The notes beneath the pieces were generated by a model, which worked only from the letters and a program-made list of their open reading frames with translations, was not told where the DNA came from and ran no database searches. DNA of 64,000 nt from Sphingobium sp. CAP-1 (lineage in GTDB: Bacteria; Pseudomonadota; Alphaproteobacteria; Sphingomonadales; Sphingomonadaceae). Position 1 is the stretch's first letter, and each line of letters starts with the position of its first letter. The DNA is taken from NCBI RefSeq assembly GCF_009720145.1, contig NZ_CP046253.1, forward strand, positions 1 through 64,000, given 5' to 3'. The position numbers and the translations under genes were made by a program. This document shows positions 1 to 8,408 of the stretch, in pieces.

Positions 1-2
1 GG

Positions 3-842
3 CATGACGTGACCGTGGGCGGGCGCCATCCCGCCCGCGCCGGCACGCCGATGGCGGACATGCCCTTCCTGAAGGGCGATTATGTCGCGGGCGATTTCAC
101 CCCGGACCGATTGGCGGGGTTTGACTGGGTTGTATTCGCTGCCGGCAATGATCCGCGTCATGTGCCGCAGGGCAGCGATTTCGACGCCTTTCTGGTCAAG
201 GCCAATCATGAATCGGTGCCGGCCTTCTTCGCCGCCTGTCGCGAAGCCGGCGTGAAGCGGGCGGTGCAACTTGGCAGCTTCTATCCGCAGGCCGCTCCCC
301 ATCTGCTCGCGGGCAACGGCTATATTCGTTCCCGACAGGCCGCCTGCGAAGGCGCACGCGCGCAGGGCGGGCCCGGTTTCGATGTCGTCAGCGTCAACGC
401 CCCCTTCATGGTGGGCAGCGTGCCGGGTCTGCCCAGCGCCATTTTCGAACCCTATGTCCAATGGGCACAGGGTCAGATCCCGATCGAATATTATGCGCCT
501 CTGGGCGGCACCAACTTCATGTCGTTCCAGTCGCTGTCCGAAGCGATCGAGGGTGCGCTGCTGCGGGGCGCGCCGGGTGCTGCCTATCTGGTCGGGGACG
601 AAAATCTGGCGTTCCGGGACTATTTCCAACTTTTCTTCGATGCCGTTGGCAGCGATGTCTGCCTGGAGGAGCGGGATATGGAATTACCGCTGCTGCCCGA
701 CGTGGCCATTCCACAGGGGCGGGGCAACTGGATACGCTATGAACCCGACCCGGCGGAGACGGCGCTGCTGGGCTATCGCCGCGGGGATGTCGCGGCTGCC
801 GTGCGAGACATTGTCGGGCAATTCGGCCGGATCGCCGCGTGA
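3..842 (+). CDS. NAD-dependent epimerase/dehydratase-like protein (5' truncated)
   Basis: The reading frame is open to the left edge. The codons before the first possible GTG (position 9) read His-Asp and continue as VTVGGR, which matches the end of the second Rossmann beta strand of extended SDRs. The glycine-rich nucleotide-binding loop therefore probably lies outside the window. The remaining sequence keeps the extended-SDR pattern: DWVVFAAG, then AVQLGSFYPQ, then a YIRSR segment where the catalytic YxxxK is expected, then NAPFMVG. The final residue of YxxxK is Arg here, so catalysis is uncertain. An SDR follows 109 bp downstream on the same strand, suggesting a role in the catabolic cluster. 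The substrate is not evident. Confidence 0.7.
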   Translation, partial: HDVTVGGRHPARAGTPMADMPFLKGDYVAGDFTPDRLAGFDWVVFAAGNDPRHVPQGSDFDAFLVKANHESVPAFFAACREAGVKRAVQLGSFYPQAAPHLLAGNGYIRSRQAACEGARAQGGPGFDVVSVNAPFMVGSVPGLPSAIFEPYVQWAQGQIPIEYYAPLGGTNFMSFQSLSEAIEGALLRGAPGAAYLVGDENLAFRDYFQLFFDAVGSDVCLEERDMELPLLPDVAIPQGRGNWIRYEPDPAETALLGYRRGDVAAAVRDIVGQFGRIAA

Positions 843-951
843 ACGAAACCAGTGGGGGCCGCGCGTTCGGCTCCTGTGTGCGTCTGGGCAGCTATGGTTT
901 TCACCGTCCGCGCCGCCATCGCCCGCCAGGTCGAACAGCAAGGAGAGAGAG

Positions 952-1815
952 ATGACAGAGGCTTTGCCGGACCCGGCCAGGGCACTCGACTTTACGGGCA
1001 AGACGCTGCTTGTTACCGGCGGCGGCGTCGGCATCGGACGCGCTATTGCAGAGGCGTTCGCGGCGGCGGGCGCGCAGGTCGTCATTGCGGAAATGGACCC
1101 CGAACGCGCCATCGATGTGCAGGCTGCATTGCCGTCGGCTCTGGTTGTGACCTGCGACGTACGCGATCGCGGCGTTCCCGCCATGCTGGCCCGACGGATC
1201 GGGGAATATGCCGGGAAACTCGACATTCTCGTCAACAATGTTGGCCATTTTGTTCATGCCATGCCATTCGCGATGCTCGACGAAGCGCAGATCGATGACA
1301 TATTGGACATGAATCTGGGGCAGTTATTGCGCATGACCAGCGCCATGTTGCCTTTGCTGCGCGCGGCTGCGCCTGGCGCGAACATCATCAATATCACGTC
1401 GATCGAAGCCTATCGCGGCATTCCCTATTGCTCGGTCTATGCTGCGGCCAAAAGCGCTATTGCCGGCTTTACCAGGAGCCTGGCGCTGGAACTGGCGCCC
1501 GAAGGCATCCGGGTGAACGATATCGCGCCGGAAACCACCGATACGCCGCAACTGGCGCTGGACGTTATGATCCCGCCGGAAAATCGCGCGCATATGGATA
1601 AATGGATTCCGCTCGGTCGTTTCGGCCGACCGTCAGACTGCGCCGGCGCGGCGCTCTATCTCGCCAGTCCGCTGGCGGCGTGGGTGACGGGCACCGCCAT
1701 ACATGTCGATGGCGGCGCGCTGGCGGCGGCCGGGTGGATTCAGACCCCCGCCGGTGAATGGACCAATGTGCCGATGGTCAGTGGCAATGGCATCAGGATT
1801 CCCGGCCAGTATTGA
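952..1815 (+). CDS. Short-chain dehydrogenase/reductase (SDR)
   Basis: This is a 287-residue classical SDR. The start is ATG 952, preceded by AGGAG at 941-945. Visible motifs are the TGGGVGIG cofactor loop near residue 23, NNVG in the NNAG position, the Ser of NITSIEAY and the catalytic YAAAK. The sequence ends with a VTGTAIHVDGG segment typical of SDR C termini. It is probably an NAD(P)-dependent alcohol dehydrogenase or ketoreductase. It follows the truncated epimerase-like gene and is convergent with the TonB receptor at 1906-4449. The substrate cannot be read from the sequence; the neighbouring ligase and Rieske operon suggest a step in catabolism of a hydrophobic compound. Confidence 0.85.
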   Translation: MTEALPDPARALDFTGKTLLVTGGGVGIGRAIAEAFAAAGAQVVIAEMDPERAIDVQAALPSALVVTCDVRDRGVPAMLARRIGEYAGKLDILVNNVGHFVHAMPFAMLDEAQIDDILDMNLGQLLRMTSAMLPLLRAAAPGANIINITSIEAYRGIPYCSVYAAAKSAIAGFTRSLALELAPEGIRVNDIAPETTDTPQLALDVMIPPENRAHMDKWIPLGRFGRPSDCAGAALYLASPLAAWVTGTAIHVDGGALAAAGWIQTPAGEWTNVPMVSGNGIRIPGQY

Positions 1816-1833
1816 TGTTGCCATTCGCACCAT

Positions 1834-1863
1834 AAAAACCCCGCCTCCAGGCAGGAGGCGGGG
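1834..1863 (-). terminator. Rho-independent terminator of the TonB receptor gene
   Basis: CCCCGCCTCC at 1839-1848 pairs perfectly with GGAGGCGGGG at 1854-1863 across a 5-nt loop. On the minus strand the stem is followed by five T residues (complement of 1834-1838). It lies 43 bp past the stop of the minus-strand TonB receptor. It may also stop plus-strand transcripts from the SDR, although no T tract follows on that side. Confidence 0.85.
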
Positions 1864-1905
1864 TAGATTGGGGAAGCGCGGGAGAGCGACGTTCCCCCGA
1901 TTGGG

Positions 1906-4449
1906 TCAGAATTTGACGCCGACCGTCACGCCATAGGTGCGCGGTTCGGCATAATATCCGCCGGCAAAGCCAAGTTGTCCAAAGTCGACTCCCCGGACAA
2001 AGTCCTTGGCATTGGTCAGATTCTTGACCCAAAGCCGCACTTCGCCCTCGCCACCGCCCAGTCCGATGCCGTCGATGCCGATCTGGGCATCGATGATATC
2101 GCGATCATCGCCCTTGATCTGTTCATTGAACGGTGTGGAGGTGATTGCCGAGAAGCTGTATTTTCCGTCCTCATGGGTATAGCCGATGCGGCCCCGAAGG
2201 GTTGCGTTGCCCCAGTTGAGCGGAAATTGTGCGTTGAGCGCCACATTCGCCGTCAGTGGCGACGTATATCCCGGCGTGACGATCGATGCGATATTGACCG
2301 GCGCAGCCCCGGATATGGTCGACTGACCTGCCAGGAATTCCTTATATTTGATGTCGATGTAGCCAAGATTGCCATCGACCGAGAAATTATCGTTGATGAT
2401 CGCCTGGGTTTCGACTTCAAAGCCCGTATAGGTGACTTTGCCGGCATTGCCGATGCGCGTCGCGAATGTGCCGACCGGCGCATCCGTGCGCGGAATATTC
2501 ACCGCCAGATCCTTGTAGATATTATGATAGGCGGAAATGTTGAACCGCAAATGGCGGTTGAACAATTCGCTTTTGAGGCCGATTTCATAAGATGTGACAT
2601 TTTCTGGATTGAAATGCGGCAGTTGGGTCGTGCCGGTGATGACCGGGTCTTGCGAGTTGAAGCCACCCGAACGATAGCCGGTGGCGGCGCGGGCATAAAG
2701 ATTAACCCCGTCCGCGACATCATAGCCGGCCATCAGATTCCAGGTGAAGCGGCTGAACTTTGCGTCGCCACTTTCCGGGGTGGCCAGCAATGCGGCGCCA
2801 TTTTGCAGGCGGACCATCTTCTTTTCGTCCCAGGTGTAGCGCCCTCCTGCTGTCAGACGGATGCCGCTGTCGCGGCCGCCGGGGTAGAAGGTGGCCTGTC
2901 CGTAGATCGCCGTGCTTTCGCTGGATGCGGTGTAGGCCAGTCGCGCCCTGGTCTGGACCAGGCGATAGCGTGCCGGGTTGGCGGCGGCGAAGGCTGGTCC
3001 CAGTGCGCCGAAATTGGCCAGAAAGATCGAATTGGTGTCCAGCACATAGCCGCTATTCTGATTGCCGTCTTCTGAACCCTTCTCCCAGAAATAGAAGGCG
3101 CCCACGACCCAGTCGAGCGTGTGCGTATCCCCGGAAATCTCCACTTCCTGACTAAACTGTTTATGCCGGCGATGATTGTTCGTGTCGAACAGATCCTGGG
3201 TGATCTTCGGCACGGCGGCAGCCGCGATGAAAGGCCGCGCCGCCGCCGGAATGGACGGGATATATTGCAGCAGCGACACCGGCATACCGTTGAACAGCGT
3301 GGCATTGGAGAAAGCCGACCCGGTAATGGCGCCGATGCCGTCCAGATCCGTCCTGAAATCACTGTTCCAGAAGCGATATCCTGTGGTTGACTTCAGCTTG
3401 AAAGCGCCAAAATCGTTCTGGACCTGAATATTATGGCCCCATGCCTTGTCCCGCGCCCAGCTCAGGATGTTGTTGCAGACCTTGTGGCGATATTCCCGCG
3501 CCGCTGTGGCCAGCGCCGCGCATTCTGGATCGGCAAAGGTCGCACCGGCCAGATACTGGGCGACCGGTGCCTGCTGCGTGACCATGACGGATTGCCCGTC
3601 GACGGTGATCGGCTGGCGTACCGCGCCGTTGGACGTGTTGGTGAGGATGAAGGCTTGCGGCGTGCCCGTGATCTTGCTCCAGTCGAAAATATACTGGATG
3701 CTGCCGGTGCCGCCCAGTTCAATCCGCGCTGCCGCACGGACGGCGTCCGATTTGCGGGCGCCGGGATCTTTGGAATTGCGGGATTGAAGGATATTGTCGA
3801 CGAGGCCGTCACGTTGCGAATGGCTGTAGGAGAAGCTGGTGGCGATACCGGCGATTTCGCCCGGATCGACGATGACTTTGCCATTCCAGGCGTCGAAATT
3901 GCCATAGCCCGCTTCCGCCTTCAGCCGAAAATCGGAAGAGGGCGCGCGCGAGATGAAATGCATCGCGCCACCGGTCGTGTTGCGCCCGAACAGGGTGCCT
4001 TGCGGTCCGCGCAGCACTTCCACCCGTTCAATGTCCATCACGTCCAGACCCATGGCGCCTGATCGGGCGATATAGACGCCGTCGACATACAGGCCATTGG
4101 CCGCGTCGACGCCGAAGCTCTCGCTGCCGCCATTGGAGATGCCGCGCATGGAAAAGACGGCGGCGCTGTTGCTGGTGGTGCCGGGAACGATCGTGACATT
4201 GGGGGCCAGGCCGCTCAGGTCGCGGCTGTCCTTGATGCCGAGTTGTTCGATCTTTTCGGAACCGATCGCGCTGATCGCGATCGGCACATCCTGCAAATTC
4301 TGCGCGCGTTTCTGTGCGGTCACGACGATGTCGGCAAGTCCGGTCGACGTATCGGCCGCGCTTTCCTGCGCTACTGCGTGGCCGGCAAGGCCGAGACTGC
4401 TGGCTCCGAGCAGCAGATGAAATGCGACATGTGCGTAACGGATGGACAT
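1906..4449 (-). CDS. TonB-dependent outer membrane receptor
   Basis: This is an 847-residue receptor with an N-terminal signal peptide ending near AVAQES. A TonB-box-like IVVTAQKR segment follows near residue 41, then a plug domain with DVPIAISAIG and RGPQGTLFGRNTTGG, and a beta barrel ending in Phe (VTVGVKF). Length and plug motifs match the large sphingomonad family of TonB-dependent transporters for hydrophobic or aromatic substrates. It is convergent with the SDR at 952-1815 and flanked upstream by a minus-strand SDR. Its promoter should lie in 4450-4599, which carries an inverted repeat (see regulatory entry). The ligand is probably the substrate of the adjacent catabolic operon; that is inferred from position only. 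Confidence 0.9.
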   Translation of the reverse strand: MSIRYAHVAFHLLLGASSLGLAGHAVAQESAADTSTGLADIVVTAQKRAQNLQDVPIAISAIGSEKIEQLGIKDSRDLSGLAPNVTIVPGTTSNSAAVFSMRGISNGGSESFGVDAANGLYVDGVYIARSGAMGLDVMDIERVEVLRGPQGTLFGRNTTGGAMHFISRAPSSDFRLKAEAGYGNFDAWNGKVIVDPGEIAGIATSFSYSHSQRDGLVDNILQSRNSKDPGARKSDAVRAAARIELGGTGSIQYIFDWSKITGTPQAFILTNTSNGAVRQPITVDGQSVMVTQQAPVAQYLAGATFADPECAALATAAREYRHKVCNNILSWARDKAWGHNIQVQNDFGAFKLKSTTGYRFWNSDFRTDLDGIGAITGSAFSNATLFNGMPVSLLQYIPSIPAAARPFIAAAAVPKITQDLFDTNNHRRHKQFSQEVEISGDTHTLDWVVGAFYFWEKGSEDGNQNSGYVLDTNSIFLANFGALGPAFAAANPARYRLVQTRARLAYTASSESTAIYGQATFYPGGRDSGIRLTAGGRYTWDEKKMVRLQNGAALLATPESGDAKFSRFTWNLMAGYDVADGVNLYARAATGYRSGGFNSQDPVITGTTQLPHFNPENVTSYEIGLKSELFNRHLRFNISAYHNIYKDLAVNIPRTDAPVGTFATRIGNAGKVTYTGFEVETQAIINDNFSVDGNLGYIDIKYKEFLAGQSTISGAAPVNIASIVTPGYTSPLTANVALNAQFPLNWGNATLRGRIGYTHEDGKYSFSAITSTPFNEQIKGDDRDIIDAQIGIDGIGLGGGEGEVRLWVKNLTNAKDFVRGVDFGQLGFAGGYYAEPRTYGVTVGVKF

Positions 4450-4492
4450 CCTGATTCTCCCCTGGCCTTGTTTTCTGTCGCCAGAATGTTTT

Positions 4493-4524
4493 AATGCGGA
4501 AAAATAGTCAATATCTTTTCCGCA
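4493..4524. promoter_or_regulatory. Inverted repeat upstream of TonB receptor, possible operator
   Basis: TGCGGAAAA at 4495-4503 is mirrored by TTTTCCGCA at 4516-4524, 12 bp apart, 46-75 bp upstream of the TonB receptor start. The left arm sits in AATGCGGAAAAATA (4493-4506), and the same 14 bases recur at 5659-5672 ahead of the acyl-CoA ligase operon. It is a good candidate for a cluster-specific regulator site. Which regulator binds is unknown. Confidence 0.45.
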
Positions 4525-4599
4525 AATAGTGAGTGAAATGGGGTTGCTTGCGTGAACGCGTGGAAATCGCGCCGGAAAATTACGAAAATACCCGCCCGG

Positions 4600-5373
4600 T
4601 CAGGATGGCATATAGAGTTGCGCCGCTTTTCCGCCGTCGACAGGCAGCGCCGTTCCGGTGATGTAGCTTGCGGCGTCGGACAGCATGAACAGGATGGCCT
4701 CGGCCAGTTCGTCCGGTCGCCCGCCCCGTCCCATCGGAATGGCATCGGTGGTGCGGGCGGCGACATCGGGCGCGCGGGCGGTGAATTCTTCCGTGCTGCT
4801 GGTCTGTACCTGTCCGGGAATGATGGCGTTCACGCGTATGCCCTGGCGTCCGCCTTCCATCGCCGCGACGGCGGTGAAATGGATGAGGGCGGCCTTGGAT
4901 GCGGAATAGCTCGCCATATTGGTGGCCGCACGGATGCCGCAGGTCGATGCGATGTTGACGATCGATCCCTTGCCCTGTGCTGCCATGGCCCGCATCGCGG
5001 CCTTGGTGCTTATGAACACCGCGTCGGCGTTGACCGCAAAATCCTTGCGCCAATGATCCAGCGTCAATTTGCTGATCGGCGCATAGTGGGTCGACATCGC
5101 ATTGTTCACCAGCATGTCGAGCCGGCCATATTTCTGGACGGTGGTTTCGATCATCGCCGTCAACGCCCTGTCATCGGCAACGTCGAGTTGAACCGTTTCG
5201 ACGGCGCCTCCCTCCGTCATGATCTGCGCGCGCGCGTTGTCGAGCAGCGCTTGGCGGCGGCCGCAAATGATCACTTGCGCGCCCCTGCGGGCGAGAAGCG
5301 TGGCGGTGGCGAGGCCGATCCCGTCGCTGCCGCCGGTGATGATCGCAACCTGTCCTTCGAATGTCCCGGTCAT
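4600..5373 (-). CDS. Short-chain dehydrogenase/reductase (SDR)
   Basis: This is a 257-residue SDR read from ATG 5373. A GTG 12 bases upstream is also in frame, but GGAGAGG sits about 11 nt before the ATG and overlaps that GTG, so the ATG is preferred. Motifs are the TGGSDGIG cofactor loop, NNAM in the NNAG position, the Ser of NIASTCG and the catalytic YSASK. The C terminus ends with ITGTALPVDGG. It is an NAD(P)-dependent oxidoreductase of unknown substrate. It lies on the same strand as the TonB receptor with a 150-bp gap, and is divergent from the ligase operon across a 375-bp AT-rich region. Confidence 0.85.
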   Translation of the reverse strand: MTGTFEGQVAIITGGSDGIGLATATLLARRGAQVIICGRRQALLDNARAQIMTEGGAVETVQLDVADDRALTAMIETTVQKYGRLDMLVNNAMSTHYAPISKLTLDHWRKDFAVNADAVFISTKAAMRAMAAQGKGSIVNIASTCGIRAATNMASYSASKAALIHFTAVAAMEGGRQGIRVNAIIPGQVQTSSTEEFTARAPDVAARTTDAIPMGRGGRPDELAEAILFMLSDAASYITGTALPVDGGKAAQLYMPS

Positions 5374-5748
5374 AGGGTTTCGCACCTCTCCGTTGATTGG
5401 GCCTGCGGCGATGCGGCGGCGCGCTGGCTCCAGTTGTGTTGCTGCACAAGATTCTTCAAAATGCGTAATTTGTAAACTTTAAAAATACGAATATTGATAT
5501 TCTGCGATCGTCCATACGAGATTGCAATGCGTCCCATCACCGTGGGAAATCGGGGTTTTCATGAGTGATGTTCTTATAAATATGTTATATTTCAAAGATT
5601 TTTTACCTTGCAACTTCCGTCATCCAGCGCGCGCGGTAGAGGCGCCTTGGTTTGGATAAATGCGGAAAAATAATGTTCTTGAATTACGCGAAATGAGGAA
5701 TAGAGTAACGTTCACGCTGGAAGCACAAGGCGAATCGGAGGAGTGGGA
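5374..5748. promoter_or_regulatory. AT-rich divergent control region (SDR / ligase operon)
   Basis: This 375-bp non-coding stretch is clearly more AT-rich than its neighbours. It contains a perfect palindrome GAATAT-TG-ATATTC at 5489-5502. AAAAATACGAATAT at 5481-5494 has a 13/14 match at 12908-12921. AATGCGGAAAAATA at 5659-5672 repeats the arm found at 4493-4506. These shared words suggest common control of the TonB, SDR, ligase and acyl-CoA dehydrogenase units. No convincing gene was found here apart from the small ORF beginning at 5749. Confidence 0.5.
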
Positions 5749-5862
5749 ATGTCTGGATCGGATATGGCGCGCCGCGCCGATGCGAACCGCTGGAAACGGA
5801 TCGGCCGGGCCGCCGACGGGTTCGCCCTGGTGCGGCTTGCCGCGACGCCGGGGATGGCATGA
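5749..5862 (+). CDS. Small ORF (37 aa) translationally coupled to acyl-CoA ligase
   Basis: ATG 5749 is preceded by a strong GGAGGAG at 5737-5743. The frame runs 37 codons and stops at TGA 5860-5862, which overlaps the ligase start in an ATGA arrangement. The peptide begins MSGSDMARRADANRWKRIG and is Arg- and Ala-rich, with no membrane segment or recognised domain. The ribosome site and the overlap support translation. It could be a real small protein, a leader for coupling, or the remnant of a larger gene. No function is proposed. Confidence 0.5.
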   Translation: MSGSDMARRADANRWKRIGRAADGFALVRLAATPGMA

Positions 5863-7508
5863 GCAGGATTGATCCCATTTTCGCGGCCGTCACGGCCCCG
5901 GGTACGCCATTCGAAATCGGCGAGCAGGACGGGTTGCGCATTTTCGTCAACGCGCCAGCGGATATCAACCAACTGGTCGAACGGGCGCGGCGCTTTGGCG
6001 ATCGGACGCTGGTCGTCGATTTTGACGGGCCGGAGGGTGAACGGCGGCTGACCTATGCCGCCATGTTCGCATGGCGCGACAGGGTGGCGGGGCATCTGGC
6101 CATCCGCCGGGGCGACCGTGTCGCCATCTGTATGCGCAATCGCGTGGAATGGATGGTGGCGTTTCTGGCCGTGGTGCGGGCGGGCGGCGTGGCCGTATTG
6201 CTCAACAGCCGTGGATCGCCCGACGAACTGGTGGGGATGATCGCGGAAGTGACGCCGGCGCTGGTGCTGGCGGACGGCGATCGCGCCGCCCTGATCCGCG
6301 CGGGTGGCTTTGACGGGCGCCTGATCGATCTGACCGTGCCGCTGGAAGGGGCGGGGGAGCCGCTGGGCGCGGTTGAGCCGGCGGAACCGGGTGATCCCTG
6401 TGCCATCCTCTTCACATCGGGTACGACCGGTCGAGTCAAGGGAGCGGTCCTTTCGCATCGCAGCCTCATCACCGGCTTGCTGGGCACGCAGTTGACCGGG
6501 ATGATGGTGCTGCACAACATGGCGCGCGAACATGCTGTTCCGGTCGATGTCCTCATGCAGCAGGTGCCGCCACAGGCAATGCTGCTGGTCTATCCGCTAT
6601 TCCATATTTCGGGCCTGGGTTCGGGTTTTCTGGCGCCGCTCCTGTCCGGGGCGAAGATCGTCATCATGCGCCGCTGGAGCGCGGAGGAGGCCGTCCGCCT
6701 GATCGAGCGGGAGAAGGTGACTCAGCTTTCGACCGTCCCGACGATGTTGTGGGACATGGTCCACAATGCCCGGCTGGCGGAGGCCGATCTGTCCTCCTTG
6801 CGCAATATCGGTTCGGGCGGGCAGGCCTTGCCGCTCAATCTGCTGGAAGAGGTGCATGGGCTATGTCCCCATGCCCATCTCGGCACGGGCTATGGCATGA
6901 CCGAAACGTCGGGCGCGATCGCGCAGGCGGTGGGTGCCGACTTCCTGCGCAACCGGGCTTCGGCCGGGCGGATTTTGCCGCTGGTCGACGCGCGGATTGA
7001 AACGCCGGAAGGCGGGATGTGCGGCCCGCATGAAAGCGGCGAGATATTGGTACGCAGCGCCATGGTCATGAACGGTTATTGGAACCAGCCGGAAGAAACC
7101 GCCAAGGCCTTTGCCGGCGGCGGATGGCTGCGGACGGGCGACATTGGCTATCAGGATGACGAAGGCTTCCTCTTCATCGTCGATCGCGCCAAGGACATGG
7201 TGATTTCAGGCGGCGAGAATATCTATTGCGCCGAAGTCGAGCGCGTGATCAGCGAATTGCCGCAGGTCGCGGAATGCGCCACCTTCGGCATCCCCGACGA
7301 CCGCCTTGGCGAATTGCTGGTCGCGGTGGTCCACGCCGAAGGGCTGGACGAACAGGCTATCGTCGACTGGGTGGCAGGCCGGCTGGCGCGCTACAAGGCG
7401 CCCGCCCATGTCGCTTTCTCACCTGGCCCGTTGCCGCGCAACGACGCCCAGAAAATCAACAAGGTCGCGTTGCGTGCGCTGTGGCCGCAACTGGCCGCGA
7501 CCAACTAA
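5859..7508 (+). CDS. AMP-dependent acyl-CoA synthetase/ligase
   Basis: This 549-residue ANL-family enzyme probably activates a carboxylic acid to its CoA thioester through an acyl-adenylate. The P-loop-like ILFTSGTTGRVKG lies near residue 183, the YGMTETSG adenylate motif near 345 and the WLRTGDIGY hinge-proximal motif near 425. The C-terminal domain contains GGENIYCAEVE and a catalytic-Lys-type NDAQKINK. It is the first large gene of an operon with an amidohydrolase-fold protein, Rieske oxygenase, amidase and SDR, all with short gaps. The start overlaps the stop of a 37-aa ORF (ATGA). The acid specificity is not evident, though hydrophobic substrates are likely from context. Confidence 0.9.
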   Translation: MSRIDPIFAAVTAPGTPFEIGEQDGLRIFVNAPADINQLVERARRFGDRTLVVDFDGPEGERRLTYAAMFAWRDRVAGHLAIRRGDRVAICMRNRVEWMVAFLAVVRAGGVAVLLNSRGSPDELVGMIAEVTPALVLADGDRAALIRAGGFDGRLIDLTVPLEGAGEPLGAVEPAEPGDPCAILFTSGTTGRVKGAVLSHRSLITGLLGTQLTGMMVLHNMAREHAVPVDVLMQQVPPQAMLLVYPLFHISGLGSGFLAPLLSGAKIVIMRRWSAEEAVRLIEREKVTQLSTVPTMLWDMVHNARLAEADLSSLRNIGSGGQALPLNLLEEVHGLCPHAHLGTGYGMTETSGAIAQAVGADFLRNRASAGRILPLVDARIETPEGGMCGPHESGEILVRSAMVMNGYWNQPEETAKAFAGGGWLRTGDIGYQDDEGFLFIVDRAKDMVISGGENIYCAEVERVISELPQVAECATFGIPDDRLGELLVAVVHAEGLDEQAIVDWVAGRLARYKAPAHVAFSPGPLPRNDAQKINKVALRALWPQLAATN

Positions 7509-7522
7509 CAGGAGAATTTTCC

Positions 7523-8392
7523 ATGGCCATGCCCAAGGATATCAAGATCATCGACTGTATGCTGGGCATCCCGGAGGCGGAGGACCGTTCCGAATGGTTC
7601 GCACCCTTTCGGCCGCTGATCAAGGATCAGCAGACGCTGCAACAATTTTCGATGCCCGCCCAATATATGTTCAAGGATATTCCGCAGACCGGAAAGACTG
7701 ACGATTTCCTGTCCTGGACCGTCGACCAGATGGACCAGCATAATGTCGACAAGGCTTTGGTCGGCTGGAACGACAATGCGACATCTTACCGGGCCAAGGA
7801 AATGTTCGGCGACCGCTTCTTCTTCGACCTGCCCTGCGATCCGAATAAGGGCATGGAGGAAGTCCGGCGCATCAAGCGCATTCATGCAGAAGTAGGCCTG
7901 TCCGCGATCAGCGTCTTTCCGGCCGGAACGCTGCCGCAGGTGGCGATCAATCATAAATATATGTTCCCGCTTTATACCTGCGCGGCCGAACTGGGACTGC
8001 CTGTGTTGCTCAATGTCGGCATTCCGGGGCCGCGTATCCCGATGGAAACGCAGAAGGTCGAACATCTTGATGAGGTCTGCTGGTATTTCCCCGACCTCAA
8101 GGTCGTGATGCGCCATGGCGCTGAGCCGTGGGAGGCGCTGGCGGTCAAGCTGATGCTGAAATGGCCGAACCTCTATTATTCGACCAGCGCTTTCGCGCCC
8201 AAACATTATCCCAAGGCGATCATCGACTACGCCAATACGCGCGGCGCCGACAAGATCATCTATGCGGGTTATTTTCCCATGGGCCTCAGTCTGGAACGTA
8301 TCTTCAGCGACATGCAGAATGTGCCGTTCAAGGATGAAGTCTGGCCGAAATTCCTGCGCGAAAACGCCCTCAAGGTCTTTGACCTCAAATAA
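7523..8392 (+). CDS. Amidohydrolase-2 family protein lacking usual metal ligands
   Basis: This 289-residue protein has a TIM-barrel amidohydrolase_2 layout. ATG 7523 has AGGAG at 7510-7514 and starts 14 bp after the ligase stop. The family normally opens with an HxH metal motif after an Asp, but here the segment reads IIDCMLGIPE with no His. The usual terminal Asp motif (SDYP-like) is replaced by YAGYFPMG. The mid-barrel HG is retained in VMRHGAEPWEA. Either it uses a different mechanism or it is a non-metal decarboxylase/hydratase-like or structural relative. It sits between a CoA ligase and a Rieske oxygenase, so a catabolic role is likely. Confidence 0.75.
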   Translation: MAMPKDIKIIDCMLGIPEAEDRSEWFAPFRPLIKDQQTLQQFSMPAQYMFKDIPQTGKTDDFLSWTVDQMDQHNVDKALVGWNDNATSYRAKEMFGDRFFFDLPCDPNKGMEEVRRIKRIHAEVGLSAISVFPAGTLPQVAINHKYMFPLYTCAAELGLPVLLNVGIPGPRIPMETQKVEHLDEVCWYFPDLKVVMRHGAEPWEALAVKLMLKWPNLYYSTSAFAPKHYPKAIIDYANTRGADKIIYAGYFPMGLSLERIFSDMQNVPFKDEVWPKFLRENALKVFDLK

Positions 8393-8408
8393 ATTGACGG
8401 AGAGTTCC

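Noticed and set aside
5660..5872. 70-aa open frame ahead of the ligase
   Set aside because: It has no ribosome site and runs out of frame through the better-supported 37-aa ORF at 5749-5862 and into the ligase start.
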